This document shows positions 1-6,065 of a DNA stretch of 7,986 nucleotides, piece after piece. Every line of letters begins with the position of its first letter. The first letter of the stretch is position 1. A program made the translations under genes and the position numbers. The stretch is from positions 1 through 7,986 of the forward strand of contig CAKUMG010000227.1 of assembly GCA_934667465.1 (NCBI GenBank), read 5' to 3'. The stretch comes from an uncultured Actinoplanes sp. (GTDB lineage: Bacteria; Actinomycetota; Actinomycetes; Mycobacteriales; Micromonosporaceae). The notes below the pieces were generated by a model. The model saw only the letters and a list, made by a program, of their open reading frames with translations, did no database searches and was not told the DNA's origin.

Positions 1-622
1 ACGCCTCGGCCCACCAGCCGGCGGCCTCGCGGCACTTGAGCGCGGCCTCCCGGGCGAGCCCGACGGTCCAGCCGCGCCCCAGGAACGTGACCTGCTTCGC
101 CAGCGCGGGGTGCACCGGCAGCGGCAGCCGGACGGCCACCTCGCCGTCCGCCGCCAGCGCCTCGATGTCGTGGCCCAGGTGCGCGCGGAGCAGCGCGAGC
201 GTGCTGGTGGCGAAGCGGGTCTGCACCACGGACAGCTCGTCGGCGAAGTCGAGCACGATCGCCTCGCCCGCCAGCGGGACGACGGGGGTCTCGGGGTCGG
301 CGGTGATCACGGTGGTCGGGGTGATCCCGTCCAGCTCGCGGAGCAGGTCGACGGCCTCGGTGGTGGTGCCCGAGCGACTGATCACCAGCACCCGGTCGTA
401 GCGGCGCCCGCGGGGGAACTCGGAGGCCTGGAACGCGTCGGTCTCGCCGTGGCCCTCCTCCTCGCGCAGGCCCGCGTAGGCCTGGGCGATGAACCAGGAG
501 GTGCCGCACCCGGCGACGGCGACCCGCTCGCCGCGCACGGGCAGCCCGGCCCGGCCGGCCAGCTTGGCGGCCTCCCGCCAGCAGTCCGGCTGGCTGGCGA
601 TCTCCACCTTGACGTGGCTCAT
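1..622 (-). CDS. SIS-domain sugar-phosphate isomerase/deaminase-like protein (partial, 3' end outside window)
   Basis: Reading the minus strand from the ATG at 622 gives 207 residues with no stop before the window edge. The first SIS (sugar isomerase) domain spans about residues 30-155, with the phosphosugar-binding signatures CGTSWF (39-44) and SRSGTTTEA (82-90) and the conserved SVVQTRFATS stretch (131-140). A second SIS domain begins near residue 178 (FLGRGWTVGLAREAALKCREA). This tandem layout is that of the isomerase half of GlmS and of stand-alone AgaS/NagB-II-type enzymes, which act on amino-sugar phosphates in the cytoplasm. There is no glutamine amidotransferase domain, so a catabolic isomerase or deaminase is more likely than GlmS. 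The start is supported by GAGGA (628-632) 5 nt upstream. It is divergent from a DeoR-type repressor, as agaS is often near agaR. Family sure; substrate unknown. Confidence 0.88.
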   Translation of the reverse strand, partial: MSHVKVEIASQPDCWREAAKLAGRAGLPVRGERVAVAGCGTSWFIAQAYAGLREEEGHGETDAFQASEFPRGRRYDRVLVISRSGTTTEAVDLLRELDGITPTTVITADPETPVVPLAGEAIVLDFADELSVVQTRFATSTLALLRAHLGHDIEALAADGEVAVRLPLPVHPALAKQVTFLGRGWTVGLAREAALKCREAAGWWAEA

Positions 623-687
623 GCTGTTCCTCATCCAGGTGCTGCGTCGAGCCCTCACGCTGCGCGGATGCGCTCGGTTCGCGGGTC

Positions 688-705
688 TTTCGAGCGCCAT
701 TCTGC
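688..705 (+). promoter_or_regulatory. Putative DeoR-family operator, copy 1
   Basis: The 18-mer TTTCGAGCGCCATTCTGC matches the 18-mer at 773-790 in 14 of 18 positions, with the first eight bases identical. The copies are 85 bp apart, in direct orientation, and lie between a repressor gene and its probable target. DeoR-family proteins often bind such direct repeats, sometimes with looping. Binding here is inferred only. Confidence 0.35.
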
Positions 706-759
706 GTGGAACGGCGGCGGCGACGCAACCACCCCCGTCACTTCGCGCAGGTACCCTCT

Positions 760-788
760 TTGCTAGGCGACGTTTCGAGCACTAATGT
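760..788 (+). promoter_or_regulatory. Candidate promoter of the DeoR-type gene
   Basis: A -35-like TTGCTA (760-765, 4 of 6 consensus) is followed after 17 bp by a -10-like TAATGT (783-788), which keeps the important T1, A2 and T6. It would start transcription about 45 nt before the GTG at 841. Both hexamers are imperfect, and actinomycete promoters are hard to call by eye. Confidence 0.3.
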
Positions 789-790
789 GC
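773..790 (+). promoter_or_regulatory. Putative DeoR-family operator, copy 2
   Basis: The 18-mer TTTCGAGCACTAATGTGC is the second copy of the repeat at 688-705. It covers the candidate -10 hexamer of the repressor gene (783-788), a position suited to autorepression. The biological role is inferred. Confidence 0.35.
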
Positions 791-840
791 AGACTCTTGG
801 CATGCCGTGCACGCGGCGGGGCGTGGAGCAGGGAGGTCCG

Positions 841-1626
841 GTGGACCGGTACGCGCGCTGGAATGCCCTGCTCGAACTCCTCGCGGAGAGCGGCCGGGTC
901 ACCGTCGAGGACGCCGCCGAGCGCCTCGACGTCTCGCAGGCCACCATCCGCCGCGACTTCGACCAGCTGGCCCAGCAGCAGATGATCACCCGCACCCGCG
1001 GCGGGGCGGTCGCCAACGGCGTCTCGTACGACCTGCCGCTGCGCTACAAGAGCGCCAAGCACTCCGCCGAGAAGCAGCGCATCGGCGAGGCCGCGGCCAC
1101 GCTCGTGCACCCCGGCACTGTCGTCGGCCTCAACGGCGGCACCACCATGACCGAGGTCGCCCGCGCCCTCGCGGTCCGCCCCGACCTCAACACCAGCGGC
1201 GAGGGCGCCCAGCTCACCGTGGTCACCAACGCCCTCAACATCGCCAACGAGCTGCTCGTCCGCTCGCGCATGAAGATCGTCGTGGCCGGCGGAGTGGTCC
1301 GCCCCCAGTCCTTCGAACTGGTCGGCCCGCTGGGCGGCGCCCTCCTCAAGGAGGTCACCCTCGACATCGTCCTGCTCGGCGTCGACGCCCTCGACGTCGA
1401 CCTGGGCGCGGCCGCCCACCACGAGGGCGAGGCGGCGATGAACAGCCTCATGGTCGCCCGGGCCAAACGCGTCGTCGTCATCGCCGACTCGTCGAAACTG
1501 GGCGGTCACGCCTTCGCGCGCATCTGCCCCATCACCAAGGTCGAAACCCTGGTCACCGACTCCGGCGCCCCGGACTCCGTCCTCGACCCCTTCCGCGAAG
1601 CCGGCGTCGAAGTCATCTGCGCCTGA
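841..1626 (+). CDS. DeoR/GlpR-family transcriptional repressor
   Basis: The product has 261 residues, normal for the family (about 250-270). An N-terminal winged helix-turn-helix (about residues 7-55; TVEDAAERLDVSQATIRRDF at 21-40) is followed by RTRGGAV (51-57), the usual end of the DeoR DNA-binding domain. The effector domain has an isomerase-like fold with phosphosugar-contacting motifs: LNGGTTMTEVA (98-108), TNALNIANEL (129-138), AGGVVRPQSFELVGP (149-163) and IADSSKLGG (214-222). These repressors are usually released from DNA by a sugar phosphate, which suits the neighbouring SIS enzyme. I chose GTG 841 because GGGAGG (831-836) lies just upstream (4-nt spacer, slightly short) and residues from VDRYARWNALLELL onward look like the usual N-terminus. 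Upstream in-frame starts (ATG 802, GTG 823) have no ribosome-binding site. Effector unknown. Confidence 0.93.
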   Translation: MDRYARWNALLELLAESGRVTVEDAAERLDVSQATIRRDFDQLAQQQMITRTRGGAVANGVSYDLPLRYKSAKHSAEKQRIGEAAATLVHPGTVVGLNGGTTMTEVARALAVRPDLNTSGEGAQLTVVTNALNIANELLVRSRMKIVVAGGVVRPQSFELVGPLGGALLKEVTLDIVLLGVDALDVDLGAAAHHEGEAAMNSLMVARAKRVVVIADSSKLGGHAFARICPITKVETLVTDSGAPDSVLDPFREAGVEVICA

Positions 1627-1639
1627 CCGGCCCCGGTCA
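1624..1639. terminator. Small palindrome made from the two convergent stop codons
   Basis: TGACCGGCCCCGGTCA is a perfect palindrome except for its two central bases. Its left end is the TGA stop of the DeoR-type gene and its right end is the reverse complement of the TGA stop of the minus-strand 81-aa gene. As RNA it can form a 6-bp GC-rich stem with a 4-nt loop in either direction. There is no U-tract, so it is at best a weak bidirectional terminator. Actinomycetes often use stems without U-tracts. Confidence 0.3.
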
Positions 1640-1882
1640 CGCGCGCCGGGTGTTTCGTATCGTGACGGCGCGGTCGGCCAGCTCCCGAACTTCGTCGGCG
1701 AGGAAGGGTGCCACGCCGTCGGCATGGCAGCACGGCGGCTTGGTTCTCCGGGCGGTGGGCGGTGTGGTGATGCCGGCCAGCGCGTACAGCTCGGTGTAGA
1801 CGTCCATACCCGGATCGTTGTCGTCGTGCGGCCCGATGAGCAGGATCCACGCCCGCTTGGGGCACTCGAACGCGACAACCAC
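1637..1882 (-). CDS. 81-aa unassigned protein, possible toxin-like partner of the HTH protein
   Basis: I cannot assign this product. The segment reads MVVAFECPKRAWILLIGPHD at residues 1-20. It continues with an acidic DNDPGMDVYTELYALAG stretch (22-38), a striking RTKPPCCH motif (46-53) and a helical C-terminus with VRELADRA (65-72). The opening resembles the strand-rich C-terminal half of small RelE/HigB-like toxins (pattern RVxxAFxxxxxxxLLIG), which is only a visual similarity. It starts at GTG 1882, three codons after the TAG stop of the upstream HTH gene and in the same frame. No Shine-Dalgarno is visible, so it would rely on reinitiation or stop readthrough, or it could be a truncated remnant. 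Codon usage is GC-rich in third position but includes ATA, AGA and GTT, less biased than neighbours. The pair with an HTH gene resembles a toxin-antitoxin cassette, but function is unproven. Confidence 0.6.
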   Translation of the reverse strand: MVVAFECPKRAWILLIGPHDDNDPGMDVYTELYALAGITTPPTARRTKPPCCHADGVAPFLADEVRELADRAVTIRNTRRA

Positions 1883-1891
1883 CCGTAGCGT

Positions 1892-2371
1892 CTAGGGGCG
1901 GCGTTTCCGGGCCTCCGGGTCCGTGCTCGACCGGACGACGTGTCCTTCGCCGCGGCGCATTTGTTCCAGGCTCTCCTGCAGGTCCGCACGTTCGAGCAGG
2001 GCCTGGTCCGACAGCCGGTACCAGACGTGTTCCATCAAGTTGCGGTCCCGTCCCCGGCGCCGGAGATCCCGGAGGAGAGTCACGACCTCGTGCAGGCGCT
2101 CCGGATCGAGCAGGACTCGCGGGCTGTCGGTCGCGGCCTGTTTCAGCACGCCTTCCTTTGTCCAGGAGCGCACGCTGCGCTCGCTCAGCCCGAGGAGCTT
2201 GGCTGCCACGGACACCCGAACAGGGTCGCTCTCAGCAAGCGTCCGCTGAACGATGTTCCGCAGCTTCGCCCGTTGGTCTTGGTCCAGATTCGGTGCGGAG
2301 GCGAGCTCCTCCATCTGCTCGATCCGTTCGAACAGGTGGGCAGTGCGGTTCTCTTCCGTCGCCAGAGTCAT
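1892..2371 (-). CDS. Helix-turn-helix DNA-binding protein, antitoxin-like
   Basis: The 159-residue product begins with a charged, probably helical region (1-48), then a MerR/excisionase-like helix-turn-helix: VRVSVAAKLLGLSERSVRSW (51-70) followed by TKEGVLK (71-77), the wing-like region. The rest (about 88-140) is helical and highly charged and ends in LQESLEQMRRGEGHVV (131-146) plus a basic disordered tail. It is expected to bind DNA, probably its own leader. The ATG at 2371 is fixed by a perfect AAGGAGG (2380-2386) 8 nt upstream. It is followed after 9 nt by the 81-aa gene, and lies 80 bp downstream of the ABC permease on the same strand, with an inverted repeat between. Its base composition looks lower in GC than the flanking genes, hinting at acquisition. 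HTH sure; antitoxin role inferred from size and layout. Confidence 0.82.
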   Translation of the reverse strand: MTLATEENRTAHLFERIEQMEELASAPNLDQDQRAKLRNIVQRTLAESDPVRVSVAAKLLGLSERSVRSWTKEGVLKQAATDSPRVLLDPERLHEVVTLLRDLRRRGRDRNLMEHVWYRLSDQALLERADLQESLEQMRRGEGHVVRSSTDPEARKRRP

Positions 2372-2379
2372 GAGTCGGC

Positions 2380-2386
2380 CCTCCTT
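2380..2386 (-). promoter_or_regulatory. Perfect Shine-Dalgarno of the HTH gene, partly inside a hairpin stem
   Basis: On the minus strand this is AAGGAGG, 8 nt before the ATG at 2371. Its first three bases (2384-2386) are the last bases of the 14-bp inverted repeat at 2384-2426, so folding of that stem could limit ribosome access. Confidence 0.75.
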
Positions 2387-2426
2387 CCTGCTTCCGAGTG
2401 TGACGTACTTTTTCGGAAGCAGGAAG
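2384..2426 (-). repeat. 14-bp perfect inverted repeat in the leader of the HTH gene
   Basis: CTTCCTGCTTCCGA at 2384-2397 is exactly reverse-complemented at 2413-2426, separated by 15 nt. In the minus-strand transcript this gives a 14-bp stem directly before the HTH gene's start codon, with the Shine-Dalgarno overlapping its 3' base. There is no U-tract after the stem. It could be an operator for the HTH protein, a translation-control hairpin, or a factor-dependent end for the ABC operon upstream. The repeat is certain; its role is not. Confidence 0.85.
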
Positions 2427-2448
2427 TGGTCGGCTGACCAACGTCACA
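2399..2448 (-). repeat. 8-bp inverted repeat interlocked with the 14-bp hairpin
   Basis: TGTGACGT (2399-2406), inside the loop of the larger inverted repeat, is exactly reverse-complemented by ACGTCACA (2441-2448), 3 nt beyond the ABC permease stop. The two inverted repeats interlock, so the transcript could form a pseudoknot in which the hairpin loop pairs with the upstream 8-mer. Alternatively, on DNA they form two overlapping palindromic sites. An 8-bp match within 50 bp could be chance, but its position in the loop is suggestive. Confidence 0.5.
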
Positions 2449-2451
2449 TCC

Positions 2452-3309
2452 TCAGGAGGTGACGTCCTTGCGGGTGAAGCGGTAGAACGCCAGCCCCCAG
2501 AACAGCGCCGCGTAACAGACCGCCGACAGCGCCCCCTTCACCATGTCGTCCGTCTGCGCCGGCGTCGACAGCAGCCCGAGCCACGCGTCGCTGTAGTGGT
2601 TGGGCAGGAAGTTGCGGATGACCCCGAGCGCCTCGATCTGGTCCAGGATGCTGGAGAGGATCCAGAGCAGCACGGCCCCGCCGACCGCGCCCAGCGCCGC
2701 GTCCGTGGCGACCGAGAGCAGGAACGCCAGCCCCGCGACCCCCAGCAGCGTCACCGCCAGGTAGCCCAGGATGCCGAGCAGGCGCAGCAGCCCGTCCCCG
2801 GCCGGGATCTCGGCCGCCACCGTGCTGCCCAGCGGGTGCCATCCGTAGCGCAGCGTCCCCACCAGCAGCGCCGTTCCCGCAAGGGTGAGCAGCGCGGCCG
2901 CCGAGTAGCCGAGCGCCACGATCAGCTTGATCGCGAGCAGCCGCGCCCGGGGGACGGGGATCGCGAGCAGGTAGCGCAGGCTGCCCCAGCTCGCCTCGGA
3001 TGCGACCGTGTCGCCGCAGAACAGGGCGACGACCACGAGCAGCAGGAAGTTCGACGAGACCAGCAGCGTGAAGAGGGTGAAGTTGAGCCCGCCCGACGTG
3101 GCCAGGTCGACCAGGGAGGAGAACGCGCCGCCCCCGTTGCCGTCATCGTCGTCGTTGCCGCCGAACTCGAAGGCGATCAGGACGATCAGCGGCAGCAGGA
3201 CCATGAAACCCAGGGCGAGCTGGGTACGCCGCCGCGAAGCCTGCCGCCGCACCTCCGCCATCAGCGGCAGCGTGGCCGAGGCTCTGTAGCCCGTGACGTC
3301 GGTGCTCAT
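2452..3309 (-). CDS. ABC-2 type transporter permease
   Basis: The product has 285 residues with about six membrane helices (roughly 31-48, 77-98, 125-150, 173-200, 203-222 and 258-277). After helix 2 comes CGDTVASEASWGSLRYLLAIPVPRARLLAIK with its core at about 98-128. This is the coupling-helix region typical of ABC-2 permeases such as those working with BcrA/LanF-type ATPases. The predicted outside loop between helices 1 and 2 holds a Gly/Asp-rich run, GGNDDDDGNGGG (50-61), not typical of the family core. Its ATG (3309) overlaps the TGA of the upstream ATPase fusion (ATGA, 3306-3309), so translation is coupled and the two products should be made in balanced amounts and form one complex. Only a weak GGGGA ribosome-binding site precedes it. 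Substrate unknown; export is the family's usual direction. Confidence 0.9.
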   Translation of the reverse strand: MSTDVTGYRASATLPLMAEVRRQASRRRTQLALGFMVLLPLIVLIAFEFGGNDDDDGNGGGAFSSLVDLATSGGLNFTLFTLLVSSNFLLLVVVALFCGDTVASEASWGSLRYLLAIPVPRARLLAIKLIVALGYSAAALLTLAGTALLVGTLRYGWHPLGSTVAAEIPAGDGLLRLLGILGYLAVTLLGVAGLAFLLSVATDAALGAVGGAVLLWILSSILDQIEALGVIRNFLPNHYSDAWLGLLSTPAQTDDMVKGALSAVCYAALFWGLAFYRFTRKDVTS

Positions 3310-6065
3310 CGGTCCCCACTTCCGCGCGAGTTGTCGCCCACCAGGGCCAGGAACGCGTCCTCGAGCCGCCGGCGCGGCACCACCCGGTCCACGCCGATGC
3401 CGGCGCGCACCAGCGACGCGACGACCTCCTGGCGCGGGGTGCCGTTGGTGTCCACGATCAGCGAGGACCCCTCGGTCCTCACCGGGCCGACCGCCAGCCC
3501 TTCCAGGACGGACGCGGCGGAGGAGACGTCGGAGACCCCGATCTGGATCGAGGGCGACTCGCCGACGATGTCCTCGACCGGGCCGGACGCCACGATGCGG
3601 CCCTTGTTGACCACGACCGCGTGCGTGCAGGTCTGCTCCACCTCGGCGAGCAGGTGGCTGGAGACCAGCACCGCGCGGCCGTCGGTGGCGTAGCGGCGCA
3701 GGACCCGTCGCATCTCGGCGATCTGCGGCGGGTCGAGCCCGTCCGTCGGTTCGTCGAGCACGAGCAGTTCGGGCAGGCCGAGCATGGCCTGGGCGATGGC
3801 GAGGCGCTGCCGCATGCCGTGGCTGTAGTTCTTGGTGCGCCGGTGGACCGAGTTGCCGAGGCCGGCGATCTCCAGGGCCTCGTCGAAGCGCGCCTCCTCG
3901 AGCGGGCGGCCGGTGGCCCGCCAGTAGGCCTGCAGATTCTCGTAGCCGCTCAGGTGCGGCAGGAACCCGGGCCCCTCGACCAGCGCGCCGACGCGGGAGA
4001 GCACCGGCGCGCCGGGCACGAGCGGGCGCCCGAAGACGAGCGCGTCGCCGGCGGTCGGCATGGTGAGGCCCATCAGCACGCGCAGGGTGGTCGTCTTGCC
4101 GGCGCCGTTCGGGCCGAGCAGCCCGACGACCTGACCGCGCTCGACCCGGAAGTCCACCTTTTCCACTGCGACGAAGCCGTCACCGTACGCCTTCCGCAGC
4201 CCGCGGACGACGAGCGGCGTGTCCGCGAACTCTTCCACGGTGGGCAGGACCCGGCGGCGGCGCCGGCTCACCAGGACCGTGACCAGCACGGCCAGCACGA
4301 TCGCCACGACCACGGCGAGCAGCAACCAGCGCCACACGACCTGCGGGTCGGCGATCTCGGTGCCCACGACGGTGGGCAGCGACACCGCGGGCTCGGCGGC
4401 GACGGTGTAGACGGCGGGATCGGCGGGTGTCAGGAACGCCTGGTCCGAGGTCGCCACGACCACCCGTACGGTGTGACCTGCCTCGATCCTCCGCACGACG
4501 GCGGGCAGTGTGACGGTGACCGGCTCGGCGTCGCCGATCTCGGCGGGCAGCCCGGTGAGCCGCAGCGGCGCGACCAGCCCGCCGCTGAGCGTGGCGGCGC
4601 CGTCCTGGCCCACGTCGTAGAGCTTGACGAAGAGGGTCGCGCTGCCGGTCGGCGAGGCGACCCGCAGCCGTACGCCCGGCGCGCCCGCGACGTCGATCGC
4701 CGAGCCCACCGGCGCGGAGTCGAACGTCGCGTGCTGGCCCGGCAGGTCGCCCGCCACGCCGCCGAGCAGCGAGCTGAGCTGCCCGCCGACGCCGGGGAGC
4801 GACGAGATCGCGCCCGGGTTGCCGTTCGGCGGTGCCGCGATGCGCTGGGGCTCACCGGCGACGGTGACCTCGGTGCGCCCGGTTCCGCCGAGGCCCGGGT
4901 AGGCCGGGTCGGAGTAGCCGTTGGTGACCAGGCCGCGGTCGAGCGCGCTGAACCCGGCGACGCGCGAGTAGGTGAAGCTGGTGGCCGGGGCCTCGCCCTC
5001 GCCCCGCACGTAGTGGTCGAGCCACTGCACGGTGAGCGCCTCGGTCCGGTCCTGGTCGGTCTGCGGGCCCTGGCCGCCGTCGTGGCCGCCGGTGAACCAC
5101 GCGACGCGTACCGGCGTGCCCGTGGCGGCGATGCCGCGCGCGTTGGCGTCGGCCTCGGAGAGCGGGAACAGGGTGTCGACCGCGCCCTGGATCAGCAGGG
5201 TGGGCGCCTTGATGGCGTCGAGCACGGTGGCGGGGCTCGAGCGCTGCAGGAGAGCCGTGGTCGCCGCGTCGGGCACGCCCGTGGTCGCCATCTTGAGGTA
5301 GGCGGCACAGACGTCGGCCGCGAAGCGCCCGCAGGCCGGATCGCCGGTGGCAGGCGCGGGCACCGCAGGCGTGGGCACCCCCGGCGTGGCGGACCCGCTG
5401 CCGAAGAACAGGCCGGCCCAGCTCTTCTTGAACACGCCCGGGTCGGTCACCCCGTCCGCGGACTGCGGGAAGAAGGACCGGCCCAGGTCGTTCCAGGTGA
5501 TCGACGGCGCGATCGCGTCGACCCGGGCGTCCGTGCCGGCGAGCAGCAGGGCCAGGGCGCCGCCGTACGAGCCGCCGACCACGCCGACGCGCGGGTCCCC
5601 GGTGGCGTCGGTGCGCACCTCGGGCCGCTCGGCGAGCCAGTCGAGCAGCCGCTGCGCGTCCTTGACCTCGTAGTCCGGGTTGTTCAGGTGGATCTCGCCG
5701 CCGCTGCGGCCGAAGCCCCGCGCGGTCCAGGCCAGCACCGCGTAGCCGCGGTCGGCGAGCTTCTCCGCGGTGTCCGACACCGAGTTCTTCGTACCGCCGA
5801 AGCCGTGGGCCAGCAGCACCGCCGGGACCTTGTCGCCGGTGTCGTCCGGCAGGTAGAACCGGGCGTCGAGGTCGACCGGCTCGGTGCCCGAGGGGCCGGA
5901 GAGCACTGTGATCCGCTGGTCGGTCGCCGTCCACGAGCGCCGCTCGGGCAGGACGGCCCAGGTCACCAGGGCGGCCACGAGCACCAGGACCGCCGCCGCG
6001 GCCAGCACCCGGCGCCGCGTCGGGCGGGGCAGGACGCGGCGCAGCCCGGTGGGCGATACAGACAT
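3306..6065 (-). CDS. Fusion of membrane-anchored S15-like alpha/beta hydrolase and ABC transporter ATPase
   Basis: The 919-residue product has, in order: a basic N-terminus and membrane helix (about 18-39); an alpha/beta hydrolase (about 50-355); a PepX_C/CocE-like beta domain (about 390-565); a second helix (578-599) followed by RRRRR; and an ABC ATPase (about 617-835) with a C-terminal tail. Hydrolase residues are the oxyanion-region HGFGG (87-91), nucleophile GGSYGG (Ser166), probable acid Asp297 (QGAVDTLF) and His328 (TGGHDGG). ATPase motifs are Walker A GPNGAGKTT (651-659), Glu697 at the Q-loop position, signature SHGMRQ (748-753), Walker B LLVLDEP (767-773) and switch His804. The positive-inside rule puts the hydrolase outside and the ATPase in the cytoplasm. 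The hydrolase's only two cysteines (245, 253) may form a disulfide. The coupled downstream permease completes the transporter. Resemblance is to peptidase S15/CocE hydrolases and BcrA/LanF ATPases; substrate of either part is unknown. No Shine-Dalgarno is seen before ATG 6065. Confidence 0.93.
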   Translation of the reverse strand: MSVSPTGLRRVLPRPTRRRVLAAAAVLVLVAALVTWAVLPERRSWTATDQRITVLSGPSGTEPVDLDARFYLPDDTGDKVPAVLLAHGFGGTKNSVSDTAEKLADRGYAVLAWTARGFGRSGGEIHLNNPDYEVKDAQRLLDWLAERPEVRTDATGDPRVGVVGGSYGGALALLLAGTDARVDAIAPSITWNDLGRSFFPQSADGVTDPGVFKKSWAGLFFGSGSATPGVPTPAVPAPATGDPACGRFAADVCAAYLKMATTGVPDAATTALLQRSSPATVLDAIKAPTLLIQGAVDTLFPLSEADANARGIAATGTPVRVAWFTGGHDGGQGPQTDQDRTEALTVQWLDHYVRGEGEAPATSFTYSRVAGFSALDRGLVTNGYSDPAYPGLGGTGRTEVTVAGEPQRIAAPPNGNPGAISSLPGVGGQLSSLLGGVAGDLPGQHATFDSAPVGSAIDVAGAPGVRLRVASPTGSATLFVKLYDVGQDGAATLSGGLVAPLRLTGLPAEIGDAEPVTVTLPAVVRRIEAGHTVRVVVATSDQAFLTPADPAVYTVAAEPAVSLPTVVGTEIADPQVVWRWLLLAVVVAIVLAVLVTVLVSRRRRRVLPTVEEFADTPLVVRGLRKAYGDGFVAVEKVDFRVERGQVVGLLGPNGAGKTTTLRVLMGLTMPTAGDALVFGRPLVPGAPVLSRVGALVEGPGFLPHLSGYENLQAYWRATGRPLEEARFDEALEIAGLGNSVHRRTKNYSHGMRQRLAIAQAMLGLPELLVLDEPTDGLDPPQIAEMRRVLRRYATDGRAVLVSSHLLAEVEQTCTHAVVVNKGRIVASGPVEDIVGESPSIQIGVSDVSSAASVLEGLAVGPVRTEGSSLIVDTNGTPRQEVVASLVRAGIGVDRVVPRRRLEDAFLALVGDNSRGSGDR

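Larger units (their letters stand above)
623..840. promoter_or_regulatory. Divergent control region between SIS gene and DeoR-type repressor
   Basis: This 218-bp non-coding gap must hold the promoters of both outward-reading genes. It contains two similar direct repeats (listed separately), a plausible sigma-70-like promoter for the repressor gene, and a ribosome-binding site for each gene. A third partial copy of the repeat core (TCGAGC) lies at 647-652, near the SIS gene. For the SIS gene I see only a weak candidate promoter on the minus strand. The arrangement suggests joint control by the repressor, as is usual for DeoR-family regulators next to their target genes; that is inference. Confidence 0.6.

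Noticed and set aside
706..840. Upstream extension of the DeoR-type protein (ATG 706, ATG 802 or GTG 823)
   Set aside because: No ribosome-binding site at these starts, the extra residues are Arg-rich and unlike the family N-terminus, and they would cover the promoter-like region and repeat; GTG 841 has GGGAGG just upstream.
763..1989. 408-codon minus-strand frame opposite the DeoR-type gene
   Set aside because: Composition is an antisense artefact and it overlaps the recognisable repressor and the HTH cassette in a different frame.
2384..2426. Classic Rho-independent terminator for the ABC operon
   Set aside because: The stem is strong but no U-tract follows; instead the 3' arm runs into the HTH gene's Shine-Dalgarno, so a regulatory element or operator fits better.
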